A stretch of DNA of 64,000 bases, from NCBI GenBank assembly GCA_903857865.1, contig CAIOGO010000020.1, positions 1-64,000 of the forward strand. Reading direction: 5' to 3'. Numbering within the stretch: position 1 is the stretch's first letter; every line of letters starts with the position of its first letter. Below the pieces are notes generated by a model. It was given only the letters and a program-made list of their open reading frames with translations, ran no database searches and was not told the DNA's origin. A program made the translations under genes and the position numbers. Source of the stretch: an uncultured bacterium. Its GTDB lineage: Bacteria > Bipolaricaulota > Bipolaricaulia > UBA7950 > UBA9294. This document shows positions 40,610-49,268 of this stretch, piece by piece.

Positions 40610-41313
40610 CGATCGAGACGATCCTCAGCACCGTGCTGTCGCTCATCGCTGTGTTCATGGCGATCGTGTTCCACGAAGTCGCGCATGGGCTCGTGGCAGC
40701 AAGGTTGGGCGACCCGACCGCCAAGAGCGGCGGCCGCCTGTCGTTGAACCCTCTGGCTCATGTCGATCCCGTCGGAACGATTCTCGTGCCGCTCACTCTC
40801 GCCGTGCTCAGGATCTTCGCACCCCAGACCGTCCTCTTCGGCTGGGCGAAGCCCGTTCCGGTCAATCCGAACTACTTCCGCAACCCGTTCCGTGGCATGT
40901 TGTTCGTTGCCCTCGCCGGCCCCGGCGCGAACCTCGCTCTCGGGGCGGCGGCAGCGATCCTCGGACGGCTGCTGTTCTTCGCCATCCCCGACCTGGGAAT
41001 GACGCTCATCTTGCGCGAAGGACTGGGTGCGAATGCACTTCACGCCGTGTTCTTCGTCCTCGGCATGTTCGTCATTTACTGCGTCATTCTGGCCGCGTTC
41101 AACATGATCCCGATACCGCCCCTCGACGGATCCCGCGTCCTCACGTATTTCCTCCCGCCGAGCGGACGAAAGGCCATGCTTTCCCTCGAGCGATACGGCT
41201 TCATGATCCTCATCGCCATCATCTTCCTCGGGGGCCTCGACTTCGTCTTCACCGGAGTCGCCCCTCTTTGGGGATGGCTTCTCGGGCCGGAGTGGCTGTA
41301 CGCGATGGGGTAG
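40606..41313 (+). CDS. Site-2-protease-family (M50) membrane metalloprotease
   Basis: A protein of 235 aa with about six membrane segments. HEVAHG is the zinc HExxH motif in the first segment, then RLSLNPLAHVDPVGT, the GNxxANL-like AGPGANLALG, and NMIPIPPLDGSR, the third conserved motif. It should cleave substrates within the membrane. Coupled to the NFACT gene by ATGA. Confidence 0.87.
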   Translation: MTIETILSTVLSLIAVFMAIVFHEVAHGLVAARLGDPTAKSGGRLSLNPLAHVDPVGTILVPLTLAVLRIFAPQTVLFGWAKPVPVNPNYFRNPFRGMLFVALAGPGANLALGAAAAILGRLLFFAIPDLGMTLILREGLGANALHAVFFVLGMFVIYCVILAAFNMIPIPPLDGSRVLTYFLPPSGRKAMLSLERYGFMILIAIIFLGGLDFVFTGVAPLWGWLLGPEWLYAMG

Positions 41314-41316
41314 CTA

Positions 41317-41371
41317 GCGCCGATCTAGCGGATGCGGCTGGCGCCGATGCGGATGCGGCTGACGCCGATCC
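41317..41371. repeat. Short tandem repeat upstream of tig
   Basis: GCGCCGATctaGCGGATGCGGCTG (41317-41340), GCGCCGATGCGGATGCGGCTG (41341-41361) and a third partial ACGCCGATCC lie head to tail just before the tig promoter. Confidence 0.6.
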
Positions 41372-41384
41372 GTACAGCGTTTCC

Positions 41385-41413
41385 TTGCCCCCCGTAGTGC
41401 ACCGGCGTATAAT
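41385..41413 (+). promoter_or_regulatory. tig-clpP promoter
   Basis: TTGCCC (41385-41390), 17-bp spacer, perfect TATAAT (41408-41413), 35 bp before the tig start. Confidence 0.7.
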
Positions 41414-41448
41414 CCCCGATCGAATCAAGGTCCAGAATACGGAGTGGA

Positions 41449-42702
41449 ATGACGAACAACACCCAGTACGAGATCGCAACGCGCGACGACACGGCGGCCA
41501 CCGTGCGGGTCGCGATTCCCCAACAGGATGTCCTTCAGGAGATCGAGTCGGTCTACGCCCAGTACTCGAACGAGCTGAACGTGCCCGGATTCCGCAAGGG
41601 ACGCGTGCCGAAGAGCGTCCTTGAGACTCGGTTCGGGCGAGACGTGTTCGTCCTCGAAGCGAAGGACGAGCTGGAGCGAAAGCATCTTCCCGCCGCGCTC
41701 GAACGGCTCGACCTTCACCCGGTATCCGTCCCGAAAGTGCAGGAGGTCTCCTTCGACCCGGAGGGAGGCTTCGTCTTCCAGGCTTCGTTCGCCGTCCTGC
41801 CCGACGTGAAGCTCCCCCCGTACCGTGGGCTTGAGGTGGCCGTCCCACCGAAGCGCGATGTTTCCGAAGAGGACGTGACTCAGGCGTTGGCCGAGATCCA
41901 GAGTCAATTCGGCACGCTCGCCGAACGCGAGGGCGACACGGTATCCGAGGGGGACATCGTGCGCGTCCGCGAGAAGGGCGAGGAGTGGGACACGCGGGCG
42001 GAGAAGGAGAATCCGGTCACGAGCGCGCTCGTCGGGCGCCGGGTCGGCGACTCCGTCGACATCGACGTGTCTCTTGAGGATGACGCCAAGCACATGAAGG
42101 CGACGGTCGCCGTCGTCGGGTTGCGCCAGGTCGTACTCCCCGCGATTGACGACGAGTTGGCGAAGGACGCCGGGTTTGACACGCTCGCCGCGCTGCGCGA
42201 CGACGTCCGTCGGCGGATGGTCGAAGCACGCGACGAACGTCATCGCCGCGCGATCGAGACGCTGCTCCTCGACACGCTCGTGGAGAAGACGTCGCTTCCC
42301 TTGCCGGAGCCGTTCGTCGTCGAGTTGGTGGACGAAGAGGTCGAGCGAGTCCGATCCGCACTCGAGCGCCCCGGCTCGTCCTTGTCGTTTGCCCGTTACC
42401 TAGAACAGCGAGCGACCACGGAGGAGGACCTTCGCAAGGAGATCCGAGGCTCCGTCGAGCGCCGTCTCCGGCGCGAGCTCGTGCTCGGGAACGTGGCAGA
42501 AGCCGAGGGCGTAGCGATCAGCGACGCCGAGTTGGAGGACATGGCTAAGGCCGACGCGCAGGGAGCGGGAGAGGATGGGCTACGCTTCGTCGCTCGCCTC
42601 AAAGCCGAAGAGCGTTGGGACGACTATCGTTCGGCCAAGGTGACCGAGCGGCTCCTCGGGATCCTCCGGGAGTCCGCCATCATCACGGAGAAGGAGGAGT
42701 AG
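41449..42702 (+). CDS. tig: Trigger factor
   Basis: A protein of 417 aa. The ribosome-binding N-terminal domain has NVPGFRKGRVPKSVLETRFG, the family signature. The PPIase region (about 150-230) reads EGDTVSEGDIVRV and GRRVGDSVDIDV and is degenerate relative to FKBP. The helical C-terminal domain forms the arms. It binds nascent chains at the tunnel exit. Directly followed by clpP without a gap, a common pairing. Confidence 0.93.
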   Translation: MTNNTQYEIATRDDTAATVRVAIPQQDVLQEIESVYAQYSNELNVPGFRKGRVPKSVLETRFGRDVFVLEAKDELERKHLPAALERLDLHPVSVPKVQEVSFDPEGGFVFQASFAVLPDVKLPPYRGLEVAVPPKRDVSEEDVTQALAEIQSQFGTLAEREGDTVSEGDIVRVREKGEEWDTRAEKENPVTSALVGRRVGDSVDIDVSLEDDAKHMKATVAVVGLRQVVLPAIDDELAKDAGFDTLAALRDDVRRRMVEARDERHRRAIETLLLDTLVEKTSLPLPEPFVVELVDEEVERVRSALERPGSSLSFARYLEQRATTEEDLRKEIRGSVERRLRRELVLGNVAEAEGVAISDAELEDMAKADAQGAGEDGLRFVARLKAEERWDDYRSAKVTERLLGILRESAIITEKEE

Positions 42703-43317
42703 ATGGTTGCGCAGATTCCGTTTGTCATCGACCACTCCGGGCACGCCGAGCGGACATACGACATCTACTCGCGCCTGCTCGAGGATCGGATCATCTTCCT
42801 GCGCGACGGAATCGACGACGACGTCGCGAATGTCGTCATCGCGCAGATGCTGTTTCTCGCTGCCAAGGACCCGACGAAGGACATTCGCCTCTACATCAAT
42901 TCCCCCGGGGGTTCGGTGACCTCCGGGTTCGCCATCTACGACACCATGCGTTACGTCAAGTGTGATGTCGCGACGATCTGCATCGGCCAGGCCGCGAGCA
43001 TGGCCGCGGTTCTGCTCACCGCAGGGACTGCTGGGAAGCGCTCGGCCTTGCCCAACTCGCGCATCCTCCTGCACCAAGTGTTCGGCGGCGCGCAAGGACA
43101 GGCGGCGGACGTGAAGATCCAGACCGCGGAGCTGCTGCGCATGCGCGATCTACTTACCCGCATCCTCTCCGAACACACCGGGAAGTCGCCGAAGCAGATC
43201 ACCAAGGACACGGACCGCGACTACTTCATGACCGCGGAACAGGCTGTGGACTACGGACTGATCGATCGCATCGTTCTCCCACGGTCGCAGACGAATCCCG
43301 CTAGCACGGCAGCGTAG
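42703..43317 (+). CDS. clpP: ATP-dependent Clp protease proteolytic subunit
   Basis: A protein of 204 aa with all ClpP hallmarks: [38 protein letters not shown], catalytic Ser in [11 protein letters not shown], His in [13 protein letters not shown], Asp in KDTDRDYFM. It forms a tetradecameric cytosolic protease with ClpX or ClpC ATPases, none of which is in this window. ATG 42703 abuts the tig stop. Confidence 0.95.
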   Translation: MVAQIPFVIDHSGHAERTYDIYSRLLEDRIIFLRDGIDDDVANVVIAQMLFLAAKDPTKDIRLYINSPGGSVTSGFAIYDTMRYVKCDVATICIGQAASMAAVLLTAGTAGKRSALPNSRILLHQVFGGAQGQAADVKIQTAELLRMRDLLTRILSEHTGKSPKQITKDTDRDYFMTAEQAVDYGLIDRIVLPRSQTNPASTAA

Positions 43318-43373
43318 CCCCGCCCTCCAACGAGGGTTCGCTCGTCTGCGCTCGGATTCGATAGACTGACGCC

Positions 43374-44413
43374 ATGCGCACCGGCGTGGCGGACCTTCCC
43401 CTGCACAACGGCCGCGCTCCGCGTTGGCTGTTCGCTCGGATGGCGAAGCTCGCCGGCGAGATGGTCGAGCTGCTCGTCGTCGAGCAAGGGCCGAGCGGGT
43501 TGCTCGAGAAGCTGAGCGACCCCTACTGGTTCCAGGCGTTCGGCTGCGTCCTCGGCTTCGACTGGCACTCCAGTGGACTGACCACAACCACGTGCGGCGC
43601 GATCAAGGAAGGCGCACGCCGGACGAGATCGTTTCCTGGTGCGAGAAGACAGGCGGCGACCCGGTTCCCCTTGTCGCGGCGAGCCGAACGTCGGCCAAGG
43701 TCGACAGCGCCGCCGTGCAGGACGGCTATCAAATCTACCACCACGCCTTCTTCTTCGATCGCGACGGGGAGTGGGCCGTTGTCCAGCAAGGGATGAACGA
43801 AACGAACGGCATGGCTCGTCGCTACCACTGGGTCTCAAGCCGGCTCGACGACTTCGTCTGCGAGCCGCACGCCGCCATCTGCTGCGACCGTCGCGCACCG
43901 ACGCTGAACCTCGTGGCCCGCGACAGTGCATCCGCACGCACGACGGCGGCCGAACTCGCGAGAGAGACCCCCGTCCGGCTTGTGTCCGAACTCATCCGGC
44001 TCAAGCACCTCGCGCTGCCGCGACGGCATGCCATTCTCATGGCCGACATCGCCCCCGACTGCCTCGGTGCCATCCTGACGAAGACGTATGAAGCGCAGGC
44101 GGCCGACTTCCGAGAGCTGCTGATGCTGCCGGGAGTCGGCGCGAAGACCCTGCGGGCGCTCTCACTCGTCGCAGAACTCGTCTACGGCGCGGCGCCCAGC
44201 TTCGACGATCCGGCGCGGTTCGCATTCGCGCACGGTGGAAAGGACGGGATCCCGTATCCCGTCGACCGACCTCTCTACGACCAGACGATCGACCTCATGC
44301 AGCGCGCCGTCCGGCGCGCCAAGCTGGAGCCGAAGGAGGAGCTGCAGGCGCTCCGGCGCCTCGACCGCTTCTTCCTTCCGGCCCCAACGGGAAGGCAGGA
44401 GCCGCCTCCGTGA
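43374..44413 (+). pseudogene. DUF763 protein, frameshifted
   Basis: Frame one (43374 to about 43615) reads MRTGVADLPLHNGRAPRWLF to GFDWHSSGLTTTTCGAIKEG, the DUF763 N-terminus. The rest lies in another frame from about 43610 (QGRRTPDEIVSWCEK, then GMNETNGMARRYHWVS, ELLMLPGVGAKTLRALSLVA with a helix-hairpin-helix, and GKDGIPYPVDRPLYDQTI). The join may also lack a short conserved stretch. DUF763 is found mainly in archaea and thermophiles; its function is unknown. Could be a real lesion or a sequencing error. Confidence 0.75.
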
Positions 44414-44518
44414 AGCCAGTCGCCTTCGTGCGTGGAAACACCAGCGAAGCCAAGGCGAGCGAGCTGCGGACGACGCGAGAGGTGCGCTTCTCGACGAGAG
44501 CACTGGCTGCCGTCGTCG

Positions 44519-45901
44519 CTACTTGTGCACCCGGCGCAGGAACTCCTCGATCTCGGGCATGCCGCCCTGGAAGATGAGGTACCCGTCGTGCGGTTCGCGC
44601 TCGGTGATCTCGCCGGCGATCGGTGTCAACATCAGTTCGCGCACGCGTTCGAGGTCGCTCGTTTGGCCGAGGGCCCACGCAAGCTTGATGTAGGCGACCT
44701 CGGGGAGCATGTTCTCGGTGGGGATGATGCCCTTCGCCATCAGGTCGCGCCCGGTGTCGTAGACGAACATGTGGACGTAGCCCCACAGGGTTTGCACGGT
44801 CATGTAGATGGCCACGCCAGCGGCCACGGCGCGCTCGATGGCGGGATAGACGGGTTTGTTGATGTGCCCGAGCCCTGTCCCGGCGATGACGATGCCCTTG
44901 TACCCGTGCTCGACGAGCGAGTCGATGATGTCGGGATGCATGTTGGGGTAGTAGTAGGTCAGCGTCACCCGCTCTTCGAAGAAGGGCAGGATGTCGACGT
45001 GCCGGTCGGCGCGGCGGTGCGCGTAGTCCTGGCGCAGCGGCTTGACCCCGTCGCGCGTGACGGTGGCGAGCGGGATGTCGCCGACGGTGCGGAAGGTCGA
45101 GCGGTAGGACGAGTGCATCTTGCGGACGCGTGTCGCGCGGTGCAGCAGGCCGTACTCGTCTGAGGTCGGGCCGAACATGCACACCATGACCTCGGCGATG
45201 TCCGACGTCGCGGCCGTGGTCGTGGCGTGGATGAGATTCCGCGCCGCGTCCGACGACGGGCGGTCGGCCGACCGCTGCGAGCCGACCATGACGATCGGCA
45301 CCGGCGAGTGCTGCACCATGAACGCAAGCGCGCTCGCGGTGTGGTGCATCGTGTCCGTCCCGTGGCCGATGACGATGCCGTCGATTCCGTTCTCGATCTC
45401 GCGGCCGATCGCCTTGGCGAGCTCGATGTACTGCGACGGCCCCATGTTCTCGGAGAAGACAGCGAACAGCTTCTCGGTCGAGAGGTTGCAGATGTCGGCC
45501 AGCTCCGGGACGGCGCCGTACAGCTCGCCGGGCGAGAACGCGGGGATCACCGCGCCGGTTCGATAGTCGAGACGCGACGCGATCGTCCCTCCCGTGCCGA
45601 GGAGCTTGACGTTGGGCTTGTCTGGCGATGTCGGGAACTCCTTCTCTGGGATCTTGTAGTGCGCTTCGCGGCGGCCCAGTTCCTGGATCGCGCGGATCGT
45701 GCGCACGTCGATGCCGACGTTGTAGCCCGTGGCGAGCTTGAGGACGAGGTGGCGCGAGTCGTCGAATTCGGAGCGCGGGAGCACGATCCCGCGGAAGTGG
45801 CCGCGCGTCGACTCGACATCGACGTCGCTCCAGACCCCCACCTGGAATCGCGTTAGGACGTCGAGAGCCTCGCCCTTGTAGCCCTTGTGGGCGTCGCTCA
45901 T
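44519..45901 (-). CDS. gatD: Glu-tRNA(Gln) amidotransferase subunit D
   Basis: A protein of 460 aa. The N-terminal GatD-specific domain (KGYKGEALDVLTRFQVGVW) precedes an L-asparaginase-type domain: VKLLGTGGTIASRLDY with the first catalytic Thr, GIVIGHGTDTMHHTASALAF with Thr-Asp, MVGSQRSADRPSSDAARNL, and Lys in the VRKMHSS region. It releases ammonia from Asn or Gln for GatE. GatDE is regarded as archaeal; bacteria normally use GatCAB. ATG 45901 overlaps the gatE stop (ATGA). Confidence 0.92.
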   Translation of the reverse strand: MSDAHKGYKGEALDVLTRFQVGVWSDVDVESTRGHFRGIVLPRSEFDDSRHLVLKLATGYNVGIDVRTIRAIQELGRREAHYKIPEKEFPTSPDKPNVKLLGTGGTIASRLDYRTGAVIPAFSPGELYGAVPELADICNLSTEKLFAVFSENMGPSQYIELAKAIGREIENGIDGIVIGHGTDTMHHTASALAFMVQHSPVPIVMVGSQRSADRPSSDAARNLIHATTTAATSDIAEVMVCMFGPTSDEYGLLHRATRVRKMHSSYRSTFRTVGDIPLATVTRDGVKPLRQDYAHRRADRHVDILPFFEERVTLTYYYPNMHPDIIDSLVEHGYKGIVIAGTGLGHINKPVYPAIERAVAAGVAIYMTVQTLWGYVHMFVYDTGRDLMAKGIIPTENMLPEVAYIKLAWALGQTSDLERVRELMLTPIAGEITEREPHDGYLIFQGGMPEIEEFLRRVHK

Positions 45902-47838
45902 CGTGTCGCCTCCTCGACCCACGCCGCGGTGTCGCGGAGCGGGACGTTGCCCATCGCGAGCGGGCGGATGCAGCCCATCAACGCGCGAACGCGCGCTTCC
46001 GGTTCAGGATGGCGAGCGACGAACGCCTTGGCGCAACGAGCGATCTGCGCGCGGATCTCCTTCGGCGTCGCCTTTCGGTAGCCGACGCGGCCGAGAAGGT
46101 CGTCGAACGTCGCGGCCGGCTCGAGAAGCGCAAGCGGCACGAGGAGTCGCAGGATCTCACGAGTAAGGTCGCGCTCTGCCGCCTCGACGATGACCCAGCG
46201 CACGCGCTCGACGTCGATCTCGCGGGCGCCCATGGCGTGCCGGACGTTGTGGCCGAGGAGCGTTGCCGCGAACGCGGAATCGACCTTGCGCTCGACGAGC
46301 CAGGCGAGGGTCGGCGATAGGTCGCGGCGGAGGATGTAGGCGTGCACGTCCTCGGGAGCGCTCCAGGCGCGGAGCGCCGCCATCCGGCGATCGACGGACT
46401 CCGGCAGGCGGGCGCGCGTTCGCTCGATCGCCTCTTCCTCGATCGGGATCGGCGCGGAGTCGGTGTCGGGGTACATGCGGTCCGGACCCGGCAGCACCCG
46501 CTCGAAGATCGTCGTCCCGTTGGGAAGCCCCTTGCGTGTCTCGTTGGGTACGCCTTGGAACGCGAGGCGGCACCGCTCGACGAGCGTGTCGACGGCGGTC
46601 GGGAGGTCAGCCGCCGGGCCCCAAACGAGGACGACTCCGTCATTCGACTTCGCGCCAACACGGATCGCCAGCGTCCGCCACGCGGCGGGCGAGATGGCCG
46701 AGGCGGGTTGGTCGGGGTGGGCGAGATTCGGCACCGCGATGCAGGCCACAACCTTCAGTCGATCGGAGAACTCGTCGGCGAACGTGCGCCCCGGGTTGGT
46801 GAAGAACGACAGGAGGCCGCCGAAGCGCGGCAGCCGAAAGATCACCGCGGACGCTGTTGACGGGACGATGCCGTCGACGAGATGGCGATCCGCATCGCCG
46901 AGGGGGACGTGCGTCGCCGTCCACGCGGTGGGGGCGCTCACGCGTCGCCGGAGCTCATCGCGGATGAGCAGAAGAGCCTTCTGACGGAACGCCTCATTGT
47001 GCGTCAGCTCGGGGATCCAGCGGATGTGTTGCACACCCTTGATCTCGACTCGGGTCCCGCCCTCGACGCTGACGTTGACGTCCTCGCGCGCGGCGCCGAT
47101 GCCCACGTTGACGTGCCGCGTGCTGCGCGCAAGGTAGCGAATGTAGTTCGCCGCTTCGGCCGCCTCGTCCGGGGTCAGAAGCTCGGGCTCCGTCACCGTC
47201 TCGATGAGCGGCATGCCGAGGCGATCGGTCGTGTAGGTTCGCTCGTGCCCCACGTCGCTCACCTCGCGGCACGAGTCCTCTTCGACGCTCAGCTGACGCA
47301 CGCCGACGCGCTTGCCGGCGACGGGCAGATGGCCGTCGATGCCGATGATCGCCGTGCGCTGGAATCCGGTGGGGATGCTGCCATCCAGGTACTGCTTCCG
47401 CGCGATGTGGAGCTCGCCGACGATGCTCGTGTTGAGGAGCAGGGCGACCTCGATCGCAATGTCGATGGCCTGTCGGTTGACGGCGAACGGCGGGGTATCG
47501 TCGATGTCGTACGTGCACGCCGTCTCGCCCTTGATGCGGTAGATGATATTCTTCTTGGTCTTGTACTCCATGAGCGCCGTGCCGTCGTACTCGCCCAGTT
47601 CGCTCAGCGTTGGGCGCATGTGGCGGACAAGTTGGGCGTCGTAGTCGTCGCCGTCCTGGTAGTGCCCGGCCGGGCAGCGGCAGAAGAGCTTCTTCGTCGT
47701 GCGGAGTTGCTGGTGCACCTCGAGCCCGCAGCGGAACCCGAGCGTGCGGTAGGTTTCCTGCGTCGCCTCGGCGCGGCGGACGTAGCCGAGGAGATTGTGG
47801 CTGTCCGGATTCTCGGAGATCGCGTCGTCCTTCTTCAT
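45898..47838 (-). CDS. gatE: Glu-tRNA(Gln) amidotransferase subunit E
   Basis: A protein of 646 aa, the normal GatE length. The GatB-like kinase/transamidase core has CGLEVHQQLRTTKKLFCRCP, YDIDDTPPFAVNRQAID, RKQYLDGSIPTGFQRTAII and TDRLGMPLIETVTEPELLTP. An AspRS-like insertion (FGGLLSFFTNPGRTFADEF) follows, then FERVLPGPDRMYPDTDSAPI and a YqeY-like helical tail. It phosphorylates and amidates Glu on tRNA(Gln). The length and insertion distinguish it from GatB. ATG 47838 is chosen because MKKDD is followed by conserved sequence; the ribosome site is weak. Confidence 0.93.
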   Translation of the reverse strand: MKKDDAISENPDSHNLLGYVRRAEATQETYRTLGFRCGLEVHQQLRTTKKLFCRCPAGHYQDGDDYDAQLVRHMRPTLSELGEYDGTALMEYKTKKNIIYRIKGETACTYDIDDTPPFAVNRQAIDIAIEVALLLNTSIVGELHIARKQYLDGSIPTGFQRTAIIGIDGHLPVAGKRVGVRQLSVEEDSCREVSDVGHERTYTTDRLGMPLIETVTEPELLTPDEAAEAANYIRYLARSTRHVNVGIGAAREDVNVSVEGGTRVEIKGVQHIRWIPELTHNEAFRQKALLLIRDELRRRVSAPTAWTATHVPLGDADRHLVDGIVPSTASAVIFRLPRFGGLLSFFTNPGRTFADEFSDRLKVVACIAVPNLAHPDQPASAISPAAWRTLAIRVGAKSNDGVVLVWGPAADLPTAVDTLVERCRLAFQGVPNETRKGLPNGTTIFERVLPGPDRMYPDTDSAPIPIEEEAIERTRARLPESVDRRMAALRAWSAPEDVHAYILRRDLSPTLAWLVERKVDSAFAATLLGHNVRHAMGAREIDVERVRWVIVEAAERDLTREILRLLVPLALLEPAATFDDLLGRVGYRKATPKEIRAQIARCAKAFVARHPEPEARVRALMGCIRPLAMGNVPLRDTAAWVEEATR

Positions 47839-48248
47839 GATGGTCCGCGCAGGACGGACGCGAGTTCGTCTCGGCCGGTCGCGCGCCGGAGGAAAGGATA
47901 GATGCAGACAGCGTCCGCCGCAAGGTTCGCACAGTGCTTGCATTGGAAGTGCGGCTCGGTATACTGGCGCTCACTCAATCCAGCGAATGAGCCGCCGCGT
48001 CACTCTCGATGCGGCGGGCGGCGAGAGCCCTGACGGGCCACGTGCAAGGAGGCGGTCCATGATTGTGGTCGGTAGTCGATCCCGATCCGCTGCCTCGTTG
48101 GCCGAGGCTCGCGGAGCCGCGCTCGCCGCACTCTCCTTCTAGGTTCCCGCGGCGAAACGCCGACTGCGGAGCCCTTCGTCTGAGACACCCCTTTGGTGCG
48201 ACAGCGGAATGCCGTCACCATCTGTCCGGCCCCCATGAGAAGGAAGTC
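47839..48248. other. Divergent intergenic region, gatE / GNAT
   Basis: No gene is recognised. It holds the plus-strand promoter described separately, an imperfect inverted repeat at about 47967-47998 (GGCGCTCACTC with GAATGAGCCGCC) and a small GGCGAAACGCC hairpin near 48153. No known riboswitch or T-box motif was seen. Confidence 0.5.
47938..47965 (+). promoter_or_regulatory. Candidate promoter of GNAT/ABC exporter operon
   Basis: TTGCAT (47938-47943), 16-bp spacer, TATACT (47960-47965). The start codon is about 280 bp downstream, so the 5' untranslated region would be long. Confidence 0.45.
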
Positions 48249-49268
48249 ATGATGTCCCTGAGATTGCCTGAAGGATACACCGATCGTCCGGCCCGGCTGT
48301 CCGATGCCGAACCGCTGACGCAGATGTTCAACGCCGACTCCCAACGCCTGTTCGGCGTGAACCAGCATGACGCCGAGAACCTCGCCACCGAATGGCAGAC
48401 GCCCGGATTCGATCTGGGCCGCGACACCCGCGTCGTGCTCGCACCGTCGGGAAAGCCGGCGGGGTACGCCGAAGTCTGGGATACGGACGCGCCCCACGTC
48501 CGGCTCTGGAGCTGGGGCTGCGTCGACCCGCAGGAGCGCGGCCGCGGCGTCGGCTCCACGCTCGTCGCTTGGCAGGAGGGGCGCGGCCGCGCGGCGCTCG
48601 ACGTGGCGCCGTCTGGATCTCGCGTCAGTCTGCGCCAGTCGGTGTCGAGCCTAGACGAGCCTGCGGGACGTCTCCTTGAGTTCAGCGGGTACGCGGCCAT
48701 TCGCCACAACTTCCAGATGAAGATCGAACTGGACCGGGCCACGCCGGCGCCTGTGTGGCCAGGCGGGGTCACTGTTCGGACCTTCGACCCAGCTCGCGAC
48801 CTTCTCCCGATGGTCGAAGCCATCCGGGCCGCATTCCGCGACCACTGGGGCTACGTGGAGTCGCCTCTCGAAAGCAGCCTTGCCGTCTGGCGCCACATCG
48901 TGACCGAAGAGAAGAGCTTCGATGCAAGCCTCTGGTTCCTCGCGGAGCACGACGGCGACATCGTCGCCGTGGCTTTGTGCTCGGCGATGGAGCCGGAGGA
49001 CCCCGACCTTGGCTACGTGAACACGCTCGGCGTCGTCCGGCCGTGGCGCCGGCGAGGAATCGGACTCGCGCTCCTCCATCACGCGTTCGCGGAACTTGGG
49101 CGCCGGGGCAAGAGGCGCGTCGCTCTCGGCGTCGATGGTGCGAGCCTTACCGGTGCCGTCCGCCTGTACGAGCGGGCAGGAATGCACGTCGAGCGGCGCC
49201 GCGTCCTCTACGAGAAGGAACTCCGCGCCGGGGTGGATCTGACGACGCAAAGCCTGGAGACGTCGTGA
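48249..49268 (+). CDS. Tandem GNAT acetyltransferase
   Basis: A protein of 339 aa with two GNAT domains. Domain one (residues 1-150): GCVDPQERGRGVGSTLVAWQ as the acetyl-CoA loop. Domain two: NTLGVVRPWRRRGIGLALLH and VDGASLTGAVRLYERAGM. The layout is like mycothiol synthase and related two-domain N-acetyltransferases; the substrate is unknown. It overlaps the ABC gene (GTGA), so it may act with the exporter, for example by modifying an exported molecule. Confidence 0.82.
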   Translation: MMSLRLPEGYTDRPARLSDAEPLTQMFNADSQRLFGVNQHDAENLATEWQTPGFDLGRDTRVVLAPSGKPAGYAEVWDTDAPHVRLWSWGCVDPQERGRGVGSTLVAWQEGRGRAALDVAPSGSRVSLRQSVSSLDEPAGRLLEFSGYAAIRHNFQMKIELDRATPAPVWPGGVTVRTFDPARDLLPMVEAIRAAFRDHWGYVESPLESSLAVWRHIVTEEKSFDASLWFLAEHDGDIVAVALCSAMEPEDPDLGYVNTLGVVRPWRRRGIGLALLHHAFAELGRRGKRRVALGVDGASLTGAVRLYERAGMHVERRRVLYEKELRAGVDLTTQSLETS

